Assembly: GCA_027559495.1 (NCBI GenBank) | Contig: JAMXSV010000003.1 | Span: 1,426,001-1,490,000 of the forward strand | Direction of reading: 5' to 3' | DNA length: 64,000 nucleotides | DNA from: Aurifilum marmelostoma | Taxonomy: Eukaryota; Ascomycota; Sordariomycetes; Diaporthales; Cryphonectriaceae | Position numbers and translations under genes: made by a program | The notes under the pieces: generated by a model | What the model was told of the DNA's origin: nothing | What the model saw: only the letters and a program-made list of their open reading frames with translations | Database searches by the model: none | In this document: positions 1-11,018 of the stretch, piece after piece | Position numbering within the stretch: position 1 is the first letter of the stretch | How the letters are laid out: every line of letters begins with the position of its first letter

Positions 1-300
1 AAGGAAGAGCAGTATAGCAAAAGACCTTATATATATATTTCTTAAAATAATTATAGCCAACTATAGCATACTATAGGAAATTATCTTAGATAGGGATAGG
101 AAGTTCGCATTGAACTTCTAGACCTTACTTATAAAGCAGCTTAGAGCAGCTTATAAGATATTAACTGCATTCTATCTATAAATAAATAAATAAATAAAAT
201 GCATAAATTAAATTTTAGAATAATATTTATACTATTATATTAATTATAAATAAGATAATTAGGTTAAATTATTGCTATTAGTATAATTTGCATATAATAG

Positions 301-910
301 CGCAAATATAAATATAATAAAGGTATTGCTATTCTATATAGTATATAGGCATAACCCTATAGCATACTATAAAGCATTGCTAGGGGCAAATATAGAAGCA
401 GCAGATAAGAAAGCTTAAAGGATTTGGAAAATCTATAAAGAACTGTAGCAAGAACTTGCATTTATTAGGGAATGAATAATAAGATACGCAAATACTAAGA
501 GGATTAAGGAGACTAATCCTTAAGGAGGGAGATAAAGTCTATCTTTTTCAACGAAATATCAAAATAAAGAGACCTAGTAATAAGCTTGATTATAAGAAGC
601 TTAGTCTATTTAAGATTTTGCAGAAAATCTTACTAGTTAACTATAAACTTGCACTCCCCTATAGTATAAGAATATACCCAGTTTTCTACATTTTACTACT
701 TAAGCTAGCAGTATAGAATATAAAGATTAATAATAGCATCAAAGTTGAAGATAATAAACTAGAATATAAGGTAAAAAAAAATCCTTAAGCATAAAGAATA
801 GAACAATATACTAGAATACCTAGTTAAATAGAAAGGCTACCCCTTAAGCGAAAATATATAGGAATCTCTAGAAAATATTATTAATGCACTAGAATAGCTT
901 GCGCAATACT
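301..910 (+). pseudogene. Integrase C-terminus and chromodomain relic of LTR2 chromovirus
   Basis: This is the 3' end of a Ty3/gypsy pol that starts left of the window. In frame and across stops one reads the GPY/F-type integrase tail (a version of GDKVYL, then KLGLFKI and YPVFYILLLK, matching the family's KLGPFK and HPVFHVSLL). It is followed at about 735-900 by a chromodomain with EYKVKKIL and EYLVK-KGYPLSEN. Chromoviruses use this module to target integration, usually to heterochromatin. Every part is broken by RIP-type stops, so it is inactive. The 3' LTR at 1,767 lies downstream in the same orientation, with the antisense ORF between. Confidence 0.85.
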
Positions 911-1145
911 AGTCTAAGAAAGAATAGTTATAGCAGTAATTAGTTAGCCTATAGAAATATTGAAAATGCAGCTTATTAGTTAAAATACCCTACTAGTTAA
1001 TGAAATAAGCTACTAATTAAGAAAATACTAGTTAGGGATAGAACTAGAAGAAAAAGAAACGCACTAAGCTAGGCTAAGGGTTAGCAGCTAACTAAAGGTC
1101 TAGCTATATCCTCTAGCCTATAATTATCCAGGATACTTAGATCTA

Positions 1146-1560
1146 GTAGAGACTAACTAGCCCCCTCTATAGGCTGGCTATTAGAGGGAGGGCCCTTAGG
1201 AGCTAAGGCCTTAGCGCCTTGGTCAGCCTCTTTAGCAGCCAGACGCTTAGCCTTGGCCTCTGCCTCCTCTGCCTCTAGATGCTCTAACTCTCCCAGATTT
1301 ATTAAGCCCCGATAAATGGCCCGAGCTATCTTCTCTCTCTACATCTTCTTCTATTAGCAGAGATGCATTAACTTTAGCTCGAGATCTTCAATTTCATCCT
1401 CTAACTTTTAATGCTAGGAAGAGATATTAAGAAGCTTAGAAGAGTTGGTTAGTTTAAGAATATTGCATTTAGAATATTAGCAACGCACGCACTTAGCGCA
1501 CTAGGAAGAATCCTTAGGGGATATCTAATAAGATTTTAAGCCCTAAGCATTATAGGAAGA
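1146..1560 (-). pseudogene. Antisense Cys-cluster / coiled-coil ORF relic, copy 1
   Basis: On the minus strand, opposite to the retrotransposon, a frame reads a cysteine cluster (CAKCVRC then YSKC), then KLEDEIEDLELKL, then EKIARAIYRGLINLGELEHL and an Ala/Glu/Lys-rich helix, ending at a stop near 1,146. Only RIP-type stops interrupt it. The order (short Cys cluster, linker, heptad-rich helix, basic/acidic helix) resembles uncharacterised proteins that are common in Fusarium and Colletotrichum genomes; that resemblance is from memory. A second, diverged copy sits in the same place in the other LTR2 element at about 7,236-7,620. Function unknown. Confidence 0.6.
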
Positions 1561-1766
1561 ATAAGGAATTATAATAATAGCTTTAGAAAGAATAATCAAA
1601 TAGAGGAACTTCTTTTGCTTTAATCTATTAGAATAAGGATTAAAAGATTTTAGTTTTGCAACTCTATTTAATATCCTAATTAGGAAGGTATAATAATGCA
1701 GCAAGATAATAGCAGGAAAACTTATAAGGAAATTATTAGGGATAATAATCTATAGGAGGGAGATAA

Positions 1767-2298
1767 TATTATAACCTATCTAATATATAGGTTATAATAA
1801 AGATTGCAGTATAGCATTAAGGCTATATAGAATAGACTATAAAGAGCTGAGAGTCCAATACTCTAGGATAGAACTAGCATAATGGGATTATATAAGCTAG
1901 GGTTAGGGTTATAAAGGTTGCTTAGTCGAAAGGAGTCGATATTAACTCTATTAACTAGTTAAAGGAATTGGTATTAACTTAGTTAACTAGTTAAAGGATT
2001 CGATATCGACTCTAGCCTACCCCTGCTAGAAAGGAACTAATACTATTAACGAAGGACTAAAGAGCAGGTTATATAAGGGATATATTTGCTATTATTAGAT
2101 AGATTTAGTATATAGCTCTTTAGTTATTAATCTAAGTATTACTTTTAATATAAGTAATAGCTTTACCGCTAGTGATATACTGCAGAAGACTTTAGAACTT
2201 GTTTCCGTATTCTTTGGATTACACTTCGATACTCTTCTTGCCTAATATAAACCCTTATATACTTGTTGTATACCCTGGTTACGGCAGTGCTCATTACA
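1767..2298 (+). repeat. LTR of chromovirus family LTR2 (3' LTR, 532 bp)
   Basis: A purine-rich tract ending GGAGGGAGATAA lies immediately before TATTATAACC (ancestral TGTTACAACC), and the repeat ends GCTCATTACA, giving the TG...CA ends of an LTR after undoing RIP. A second copy starts with the same purine-tract junction at 7,892. Around 1,945-2,015 it contains a short internal direct repeat based on TTAACTAGTTAAAGGA, which may explain why it is longer than the 469-bp copy. It abuts an LTR1 internal sequence at 2,299, so the LTR2 element probably inserted into an LTR1 copy. Confidence 0.8.
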
Positions 2299-3180
2299 GT
2301 TAGCTAAGAAGTAGTAAAGAGAATAAAGCTTATAAAGAATATATTATAATGCAAATATAACTAGTATTTTTGCTATTAGCAGTATAAAAGCAGTAAAGGC
2401 ATTGCTTGCCTAAGCCTATTTAGATTAGCAAATAAGAAAGGAGTAGATAGAGAGCAGCTACTTATTAGTAATATTAATGCAGAATATGCTAGGATTAGCA
2501 GCTAAGCAAGTAATATACTTAAAATAAGATATTTTATAAGTACTTATAATTATATTAGCAATTAGAAAGTAGATAGGAAGCTAGGAACTTTTACTTTTAG
2601 GATAATTAGATATTAAGCTGCAAGGGAATTTAGTAGCAGTATCTTAAATAGCTTTTTAGCAGCAAGTAGCAGCAGCAGTTTAACTATAGTTAAGAGGGCT
2701 AGAAGGGGCTCTAGAGTAGCTATTATTGCGCAGAATATTGCTTAGAGCAGAGCTACTAGCAGTCTTAGCCTTCTTGCAGCTAGTTATTATAGATAGCTGC
2801 TTAGAAGCGCAGCATAAGCATAGGGATAGCAGGTAGGGAGTATAAAATAGAATAGATAGGAGGAGGTCTTACCTAAAAGGAAAGATAAGAGATAGTTATA
2901 GAAAGAAAGAGATAAGGAGTAGAATAAACTATTTAGAAGGAGGAAGGGAGAAGGGTAATATTATAGGCTAAGGCTATATATAGGGCTTTAGCAGCTACTA
3001 AAGCTAGGAACGCCACACAACGCGCTATATAATACGCACGCTACGCTATATCTATAGAGTAGCTCTTTAGCTGCTTGCAGGTAGAAAATTCCTTATCTTT
3101 CTTCTATTACTCCTTAAGCTAGAATATTTATAGTAATAGACCCCTAATTAGGTGCATACCCCTTAGCTAGGCCTTTCATA
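2299..3180 (+). mobile_element. 3' fragment of LTR1 chromovirus (copy A), LTR at 2,959-3,180
   Basis: About 660 bp of LTR1 internal 3' sequence is followed by a complete 222-bp LTR (2,959-3,180; starts TATTATAGGC, ends CCTTTCATA). The same internal segment recurs at about 5,437-6,095 and, inverted, at about 11,019-11,680. This copy is less RIP-mutated than the other two and is therefore the best template for comparing them. It is truncated on the left by the LTR2 insertion at 2,298/2,299. Confidence 0.85.
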
Positions 3181-6100
3181 GTAGAGCTAAATATACTATA
3201 TAGTATATATTTATAATTTTATATAAATCTACTATTGCAAGCTGCTAGTAATTTACTATTTTTGCAGTAAATATAGAATACTTGCCTAAATATAATTATT
3301 CCTAAAAATAGTAGATAGAAATCTAAGTTCTATATAGAATTAATCTTAAGGGCTAAAAATAAACTAAAGATAGATTGCTCTTAAGTAGAAGAGCTTTTTA
3401 AATATAAGATATAAATTAAATAAGTAGGATAAAAAAAATTAATATAGAAGCTGCTTAAAAATATAAAATAAGTAAAAGTACTAAATAAATTCAAAAAATA
3501 ATATAAATTAGCAAGAAAAAAGAATAGCTTATAATAATAGCTTTAGAAATATAAGGCTCTAAATTTATAAAACTAATAAAGTGCTAACTAATAGCTAAAG
3601 AGCTAGTATTTTTAAGATAGAAAAGACTATTTAATAGAATAATTTAAATCTTACTATAAAATTTATTCTGCTTTTAAGTAGTAAGATTATTGCGCTTAAT
3701 ATATTTAGCACTTAGAGCATATTTACCTTTAAGCTTATAAGTCTACTATATAAGCTTATGCTTTATATACTCTTAAGTATACTTGCTTTAAAGCTAGATT
3801 AAAGCTTAATAGCAGAAAATAATTATTATAACTAACTTATAAACTTAATAGCAAAGATTTATTAAATTAGTATTAAAAGCTTTAATTTTTATATTAATAT
3901 AAAGCTACTTTTGCTTCTATTTAATATTATTAAATTGCTTTTAGTAATAAAGAATATAATTAAAGGCATAGTAGATATAAAGAATTTAGCAATTAATAGA
4001 AGCTAGTAGAAAGAAAGTAGCTTATTAGTAGCAAGGAAAGTAAAGAGAAGATAGAGAAGAGTGCATATTAAAGTTATTATAATTAAAGGAATAAGTTATA
4101 GCAAAAAGAAGATTAAAATAAGTATAGAGAGTATTATTTTTATAAAGCTAGGAAATAGCAAATTAATATAATAGAAGCTAGAAAAAAGAGAAAATAAGAA
4201 ATATTAATAGAATAGCAAAATATTAAATATTTTAAGTAAAAGCAATAATTAAAAAAACTAATTAGTAAAGTTAGTAGCTAGTAAATTGCTTTAGAGCTAA
4301 TAAGAAAATAAGAATATATTAGAATTATTAATATAATAATAGCTAGAATTCTAGAATATAATAAGAGCGTAGTAGCTATAGAGAATAGCCTAGCAATTAA
4401 GGAAATTCTAAGCTAAGCAGAAGCAAATAGGCAATTAAGCAGTAAATAAATAAGTAATAAACTTAATATTATAGTTAAAGCTTTAGTAAAGGCGCTAGAT
4501 AAGCTTTTTATTTTTATAAAGAAAATTATTTATATTAAGAATTAAAAAGCTGCTCTATATTAGCTAAAAAGCTAACTTTAAGCTAAAAAAGAAAAAGGGA
4601 GATTAGGATTATTTATTATAGAATTAAGAAAAAAATAAGATATTAGAGAAAAAAGAAAATTTAATAAAATAAAGAGCAAATTAAGAGCAGAATATATAAT
4701 TTCTTTCTTCTCTCTTCCTAATAATAATAAAAAAAAAAGATATAGCAGAATAAAAGTAAAAAGCAATAAACTAAAATTTTAGAAAAAAGCTTAATAATAA
4801 TTACTAATTATTAAGCATTTAACAACTATAAAGCAGTATAATAACTTACTACTACTAAAGATAAGCAAAATAAGCTAATTTAAGACCTACTTAATTTAAT
4901 TCTTATTATTATTTTTACCTTTATTATTATTCTCTTTATTTAAAGCAATAAAGAAGCTATAATAGCGCTTTTAAGTATTAAGAGAGTAATTTAGCTAAAT
5001 AAGCTTTTAGCAAATAAATTATATAGTATTAAAAAGATCCTAAAAAGTATTATAGATCTTTTATATTAGCTTAATTTTATAAAATTATAAATAATTAGAG
5101 AAGAAGAATAAAGCTAAGAAGAAGTAGCTATTTATATAATATAGATATAGCTTATTTAAGCTTAATATGCTACTTTTAAAGAAGGCAATAAAGAGGCTAG
5201 CATTAAGACTAATAATAGCCTTTTTTAGCTATATCTCTTTATACTAAAATAAAGTAGCTTAATTAATATTATACTAAGCTATAATAGAATTTAAAAAGCA
5301 AATTAGTAATGCTTAAGCAGCTAATAAGAAAAGAAATTTACTAAAATTGCTAAAATTAAAATCTTAAGCAGTTAAAGCTTATATAATAATAGTATTAATT
5401 ATATTAGAATTATAAGTAAGCTAAGAAAAAGAGGAAATTAGCTAAAAAGTAGTAAAAAAATAAAGCTTATAAGAAATATATTATAATATAAGTATAATTA
5501 ATATTTTTATTATTAATAGTATAAAAGTAATAAAAATATTATTTATTTAAGCTTATTTAAATTAGCAAATAGAAAAAAAGTAAATAAAAAGTAGCTATTT
5601 ATTAATAATATTAATATAAAATATATTAAAATTAATAATTAAGCAAGTAATATACTTAAAATAAAATATTTTATAAATGCTTATAATTATATTAATAATT
5701 AGAAAGTAAATAAAAAGTTAAGAACTTTTATTTTTAGAATAATTAAATATTAAGCTATAAAGAAATTTAGTAATAGTATTTTAAATAGCCTTTTAGTAGT
5801 AAGTAGTAATAATAGTTTAATTATAATTAAAGAGGCTAGAAAAGGCTCTAAAGCAGCTATTATTATATAGAATATTATCTAAAGCAGAGCTATTAGCAAT
5901 TTTAGCTTTTTTATAGCTAGTTATTATAGATAGCTGCTTAAGAGCGTAGTATAAGTATAGAAGTAGCAGATAAAAAGTATAGAATAGAATAGATAGAAGA
6001 AGATCTTATTTAAGAAAGAAAGTAGAAGATAGTTATAGAAAGAAGAAGATAGGGAGAGAGATAAACTATTTAGGAGGAGGAAAGGAGGGAGATAATATTA

Positions 6101-6317
6101 TAGGCTAAGGCTATATATAGGGCTTTAGCAGCGACTAAAGCTAGAAATGCCATACGATGCGCTATATAATATGCATGCTACGCTATACCTATAGAGCAGC
6201 TCTTTAGCTGCTTGCAGGTGGAAAATTCCTTATCTTTCTTCTATTACTCCCTAAGCTAGAATATTTACAGTAATAGACCCCCAATTGGGTGCACACCCCT
6301 TAGCCAGGCCTTTCACA
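3181..6317 (+). mobile_element. 3' fragment of LTR1 chromovirus (copy B), LTR at 6,096-6,317
   Basis: Collinear with the minus-strand element from about 13,898 down to 10,797 (2,915 versus 2,880 bp before the LTR). It begins inside the integrase C-terminal tail, then has a chromodomain relic at about 3,340-3,540 (a degraded VKWxGY-like segment and a KFKK-YKLARKKNS tail), then about 2.5 kb with no recognised domain, a purine tract (GGAGGAGGAAAGGAGGGAG) and a 222-bp LTR ending TTTCACA. Gag, protease, reverse transcriptase and most of integrase are missing from this copy. Heavily RIP-mutated. Confidence 0.85.
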
Positions 6318-7225
6318 GCTTACTTCTATTATAAGAGGAAGAAATTCGATAATAAGTAGAATAAGGTTATCTTTATAAGATATTGCTTTATAGAAGATGC
6401 TCTTGCTTAGTTCGAATCTACCCTTAGGAACTACTTCAAGTTTAATAAATCTAAGCAAAAGAATAATACTAAGCATATCTTTAAGAGCTTCAATAACCTA
6501 GAATAGGCACTTAACGATACTTTTGGCAATATAAATAAATAATGCAAGGCTAAATAGGAGCTTTTTAAGCTTAAGCAAACTAAGTTAGCAGCTAAGTATA
6601 CTATAAAGTTTTATAAGGCCTCTTCCTATCTTTAGTAAGATAATGCAGCCCTTATTGCCTAGTACTACTATAGACTTAAAGACAAAGTTAAGAATAACCT
6701 TGCTAGGGCAGAATAATCTATAAAGCTTGCGAATTTTATTGCACTAGCTACTAAGATCGATAATAGATAGTATAAGCGATAACTTGAAAAATAAGAAAAG
6801 GGCTAGATTATATAGGTTCCCTGAGCAATAGCCAATTCTAGAAAGAAGTATTAATATCCTAAGAAACAGCGAAACCAGAATTAATCCAGCACAGCCTATA
6901 GAGGAACGACCTATCCAGGATCTATAGAACTAGATGCTATAAACAGAAGCAATAACAGGGTCAAGTGCTATAACTGTGGCAAGTTCGGACATTTCGCAAG
7001 GAACTGCTGCTAACCAAGAAAGGGAAGATGGCAACCCGTCCCTGAAGGACAACAGGTTAGCTACACAGAAGGACGACAGGCGAATGTCATGGGTCAGGAA
7101 CACACCAGTCAATTCAGAACCCGGAATAGCAATAAATAGGGCCATAACTCAGGAAGCCTCTTCAGCAGGCCTCTCCGCCCCGGAGCAAGAACTAGAGGCC
7201 GCAATAGGCAACCCCTTAGCTAGAA
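6318..7225 (+). pseudogene. Gag relic of LTR2 chromovirus with CCHC zinc knuckle
   Basis: Across RIP stops one frame reads a Ty3/gypsy Gag capsid region (for example the FKFNKSKQ, FKSFNNLEQAL and KLKQTK segments). From 6,960 it reads a perfect retroviral zinc knuckle, CYNCGKFGHFARNC, of the form CX2CX4HX4C. This is followed by a basic Arg/Gln/Gly-rich tail. The knuckle is the nucleic-acid-binding part of Gag. The frame is closed right after the knuckle by TAA where CAA is expected. No protease or pol follows, so this is an internal-deletion derivative. Confidence 0.85.
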
Positions 7226-7235
7226 ACCCAGACTA

Positions 7236-7620
7236 GTCTACTATAGCATTTCCCACATTTACGAAATTCCAATCAAAGCCCTTAAAGTTAGGGACTTTAG
7301 CAGAAATAGATATTTCCTTAGAAACTACCTCTTGCACCACCTTAGAAGCACGACGACGCTTCTCTTCAGCCTCTATACAATTAAGCTCCTCTATAGAATC
7401 AAGATCCTAGCAAATAGCTTTTGCTATCCTCTTCTGCTATAATTTCTTCTAATAATGCATGCAATTAATCTTAGCATTTAGCGTATAATAAGCTTTCTCT
7501 AGCTCCTCTATCTTATCCTCTAGTTTTTAGTAATAATGCAAGATAGATTGCAGATTAGAAGGAGAAGGGCCTAGGATATTGCAGCAGGACTAACCTAAGC
7601 AAATGCACTTAAAATAATAA
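7236..7620 (-). pseudogene. Antisense Cys-cluster / coiled-coil ORF relic, copy 2
   Basis: Second copy of the antisense ORF of the LTR2 family. The minus strand reads KCICLG-SCCNILG (cysteine cluster), KLEDKIEELEKAY (coiled coil; copy 1 has KLEDEIEDLELKL), RIAKAIC-DLDSIEELN and EAEEKRRRASKVVQEVV, then NFKGFDWNF near the end. It is less RIP-damaged than the surrounding DNA. It sits between gag and the 3' LTR and converges with gag. Sequence divergence between the two copies well beyond C-to-T changes suggests they come from different subfamilies that both kept the ORF. Confidence 0.6.
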
Positions 7621-7891
7621 TTAGAGAATTAAGGAGAAATCTAATATATTAAAAGGCTATAAGCCTTACAATTCGAATATAATAGCATATTAATGCAGAA
7701 CTCTAAAATAGACTGCAATAGAGAATTGCAATTTATAATCTTAGAAAAAAGAATAAAAGAAGTTTTTCGGATATAAGAATTTTTAACTTTATTTAATATA
7801 ATAAATTAAGAAAGTATAATTTAATAATAGAATAATATGCGAAAAATATATAGAAGATTATTTAAAATAATAATTAATAAGAGAGAGATAA

Positions 7892-8360
7892 TATTATAAC
7901 CTGCAATAGTTATAATAAAAAAGGGCATAGCAGTTGCCCAAAATAGACTCTTAGCGCTAGAAGTTTAATACTTGCCTCTAAGGCCTAATAGGGATTATCT
8001 AATTTAGCTAGCTAATTAGAATAAATATATTAAATTAGAAATATATCTAATATATCTAGATATGCTAAATTATTAATATATTTAATATAGCTAATATAAT
8101 TAGTATAGCTAAATAAACTATATAGTCTAGATATAACTACTCTTTAATTATATATAAATAGTTTATAGTTCTTTAGTTATTAATCTAAGCATTAGATTAT
8201 ACTAGTCTAGTAGCCCTAAAAGCAATAAGCATTGCAGTGCAGTTATAGTTACAATTACTCTTTATATTCTATACTTAAGGAGAAACTTGGCATCGCTCTT
8301 GCTAGCATAAACCCCTTATGCATCCAGATTATTATTATCAATACTATAGTGCTTATTATA
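7892..8360 (+). repeat. LTR of chromovirus family LTR2 (469 bp)
   Basis: Starts TATTATAACC directly after a purine-rich AGAGAGATAA and ends GCTTATTATA, the RIP-mutated form of the GCTCATTACA end seen at 2,298. It shares blocks with the other copy, such as TAGTTATTAATCTAAG and the CTCTTGCTAGCATAAACC-like region near the 3' end. It closes the gag-only derivative on its right. Confidence 0.75.
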
Positions 8361-10796
8361 TTGCTTAAGATATTATTAGCATTTTATATTTTTATAAGAA
8401 AGGCTTAAAGATTTGAAATTTTAATCTTCTTAAGCTTTAAGAATATAATATAATTATATAGTTTAATAATAACTTTAATATTATTACTTTAATAATATAT
8501 AATGCATTTCTCTTAAATAAAGCTATAAAATCCTTAGCTTTAGCTATTAATTTAGCTAAATAGTATTAATGCCTAAAGTATATTAGCAAAAAAGCTATTT
8601 TAAGAACTTCTTTAGCAGTAGCTAGCATTAAGCTAGAAGTGCCTTCTTCTAAATAGAAGAAAGATCTTATATATAAAGCTTATAATTATAGAAAGATCCT
8701 TAAGCATTACTAGGCTAAGGATTTACTAAGCCTAAAAGCATTAAAGAGATTTAGCATTTTAACTCCTTTTCTATAGCAATAGAAGAAGTAAATAGCAAAT
8801 AATATAGCATTCTTATTACTAAAGAAAAATATGCCTATTATTAATTTATTATACTTTCTAATAAGAAATTAGGCCCTAAAGAGGTCTTAAAGATGCTTAA
8901 AACCTTATATTATTAATAAAAAGCTAAGATTTAAAAGATCTATATAAATAATAGCATAGAGCTTCTAGGAAAAGATAAAAATAAGCTTTAATAGTAGCTT
9001 AGAAAGAAAGGAATTAGGCTAATGCTATTATTGCTATATATGCCTAAATAGAATAGCCTAGCTAAATATTTAAATTGCATTATTATAGAAAAAGCATACT
9101 GCTAGATAAAGGATTTAAAGATGCTATACTTACTATAGCCCTATCTATTTAAAGTAGTAATAGCTATTATAAACTTTATTATTAATAATTAAATAAAAGC
9201 ACTAAATTAGTGCTCTTATAAAGCTTTCTTTAATAAATGCCTTCTAAGTAATAACTATAAGCTAAATCTAAGTAATATTATTATATCTAAGCAGCAATAT
9301 ATAATTTATATTCCTAATAAATATTATTAATAAAGTAATAAATTTAAGCTAAGAAAAGAGCTTAGTATTATATTAAATTAGCTGCTAAATATAAATATTA
9401 TAAAGCCTTTTACTTAATTTAAAGTATATTTAATTAAATAATTTAGTATACTCTATTAGAGAATTATTACTATAGCAAATCTTATAATATATAAGATCTA
9501 AGGGGGCTATAAGGTCCTAATCTTTATTAAAGGGCTTATTAGCACTATTATTAATATAATTATTATTAGCTAGCTAGTTATTAAATAAATACTAAAGCCT
9601 ATATTAGGCTAAAAGCTTACTAAAGCTAAAATCTTATATTTTCTAGCTAATATAGTACTTTTATCTCTAAATAAACTAAGTATACTCTATAAAGCTTTTT
9701 ATAATTATAATTAAGCTAAATAGCATGCTAGCCTATATAAAGAGCTTAGAAATTTTATTTAATTAAGAGTATTTTAAGCTTAAAAATAGTACTTTAGATA
9801 CTATATTTTAGAAATGCAATATATCTTTAAGAGAAAGCTTAATAGAGATAGAAAGGTCTTAAAATATAAGATTTAAGCAGTAGTATAAAGATTTACTTAA
9901 TAAAAGAGCATTAATTTTAATAAAATATTTGCATTAGTTAGCAAAGCATTAATTTAGAAGATCCTCTTTTATCTAGCAGCAATACTTAACTAGAAAATTA
10001 ATTAAATTAATATAATAGCAGCCTTTTTAAATAGCAACTTTAAGAAAGAAGTCTTTATTAAGATGCTAAATAGCCTAGCAGACTTTTTAGCTAAATATTT
10101 TAAAGAAAATATTATTAAATTTAATCTCTTAAAGCTATAAATTCTTTAAGTAATAAAGTTGCTTTATAATCTTAAGCAATTGCTATAGCAATAGCAAAAG
10201 AAATTAACTAATAAACTTCTTAAAATAAGCTTTATTTAGCTTTATAGCAATATAGCAATCTTTATTAACTATTAACTAAAGATTATTATCTATAGCTATA
10301 TTAATAATCTTTTTCTAATAGCTTCTAAATAAATAAGCATTAATTTTATTAAATAAGGCCTTTTAAAAAGATTTAATATTAAGGACTTAGGCTAGGCAGC
10401 CTATTTTTTAGGAGTATTTATTATTAGAAATCGCAATTAATGCTTTTTTAGGCTTGCTTAAGAGGCATATGCTAAATAATTGCTTTTAGAAAGCAGCTAT
10501 AAAGATATAAAATCCTTACCTATTCCTTTCGTATTAAGATCTTTAGCTTTAGCTAAACTAAATAAATGCTAGGCCTTAAATAGAAATATTATAATATATT
10601 AATTAAGTAATAGCTAATTAATATATTTAATAATTTAAATAAGGCCCAATTTTGCCTTTCTGCTATTTATAATCTTAAAATATAATTATAATTTCTTAAT
10701 AAAGAATTAGGCTCTTTTTAAATATAGATTTTGCTATTATTAAGGCACTAAAAGCCTTAGCCTTAAGATTAGCAATAAGCAATAATAAATGCTATA
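8361..10796 (+). pseudogene. Ty1/copia pol relic, left part (integrase and reverse transcriptase)
   Basis: One plus-strand frame with RIP stops reads copia integrase features at about 8,890-9,250 (a degraded NGxAERxNRTI-like segment, then INFIINNQIKALNQ), then reverse transcriptase from about 9,840. The latter includes the NFNKIFALV segment, the degraded AAFLN segment, the metal-site region now reading YINNLFLIAS, and the diagnostic copia block DLGQAAYFLG followed by RYxxGT-like residues. The frame is cut at 10,796 by the LTR1 element and resumes at 18,806. Inactive. Confidence 0.88.
10792..10796. repeat. Target-site duplication CTATA, left copy
   Basis: CTATA directly left of the LTR1 element end at 10,797; the same five bases follow its other end at 18,806-18,810. 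Five-bp duplications are usual for Ty3/gypsy integration. Confidence 0.88.
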
Positions 10797-11018
10797 TATA
10801 AAAGGCCTAGCTAAGGGGTATATACCCAATTAGGGGTCTATTACTATGAATATTCTAGCTTAGGGAGTAATAAGAGAAAGATAAGGAATTTTCTATCTAT
10901 AAGCAGCTAAAGAGCTACTCTATAGATATAGCATAGCATATATATTATATAGCGCATTATATAGCATTCCTAGCTTTAGTAGCTGCTAAAGCCCTATATA
11001 TAGCCTTAGCCTATAATA
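10797..11018 (-). repeat. LTR1, 3' LTR of the full-length element (222 bp)
   Basis: Same length as the other three LTR1 copies. Compared with the 5' LTR, its reverse complement shows runs of C-to-T changes: where other copies keep CCACACAACG or CTACACAATACACACG this copy reads CTATATAATG or ATATATATG. It is preceded on its own strand by a purine tract (GGAGGAAAAGAGGGGGG). Confidence 0.9.

Noticed and set aside
1888..1904. Two TTAGGG units in the LTR2 repeat
   Set aside because: Only two units inside an LTR; not evidence of a telomere.
4578..4766. 62-residue hydrophobic minus-strand frame in the RIP block
   Set aside because: Leu/Phe/Ile-rich translation is what AT-rich RIP DNA gives by chance; collinear LTR1 copies do not keep it open.
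6930..7145. 71-residue open frame on the minus strand opposite gag
   Set aside because: Frame shadow of gag; the antisense ORF of the element ends near 7,236 and a TGA lies between the two.
6976..7236. 86-residue open frame in the GC-richer part of gag
   Set aside because: It is in a different frame from the CCHC zinc knuckle, which is the true Gag frame; its length reflects the local lack of RIP stops.
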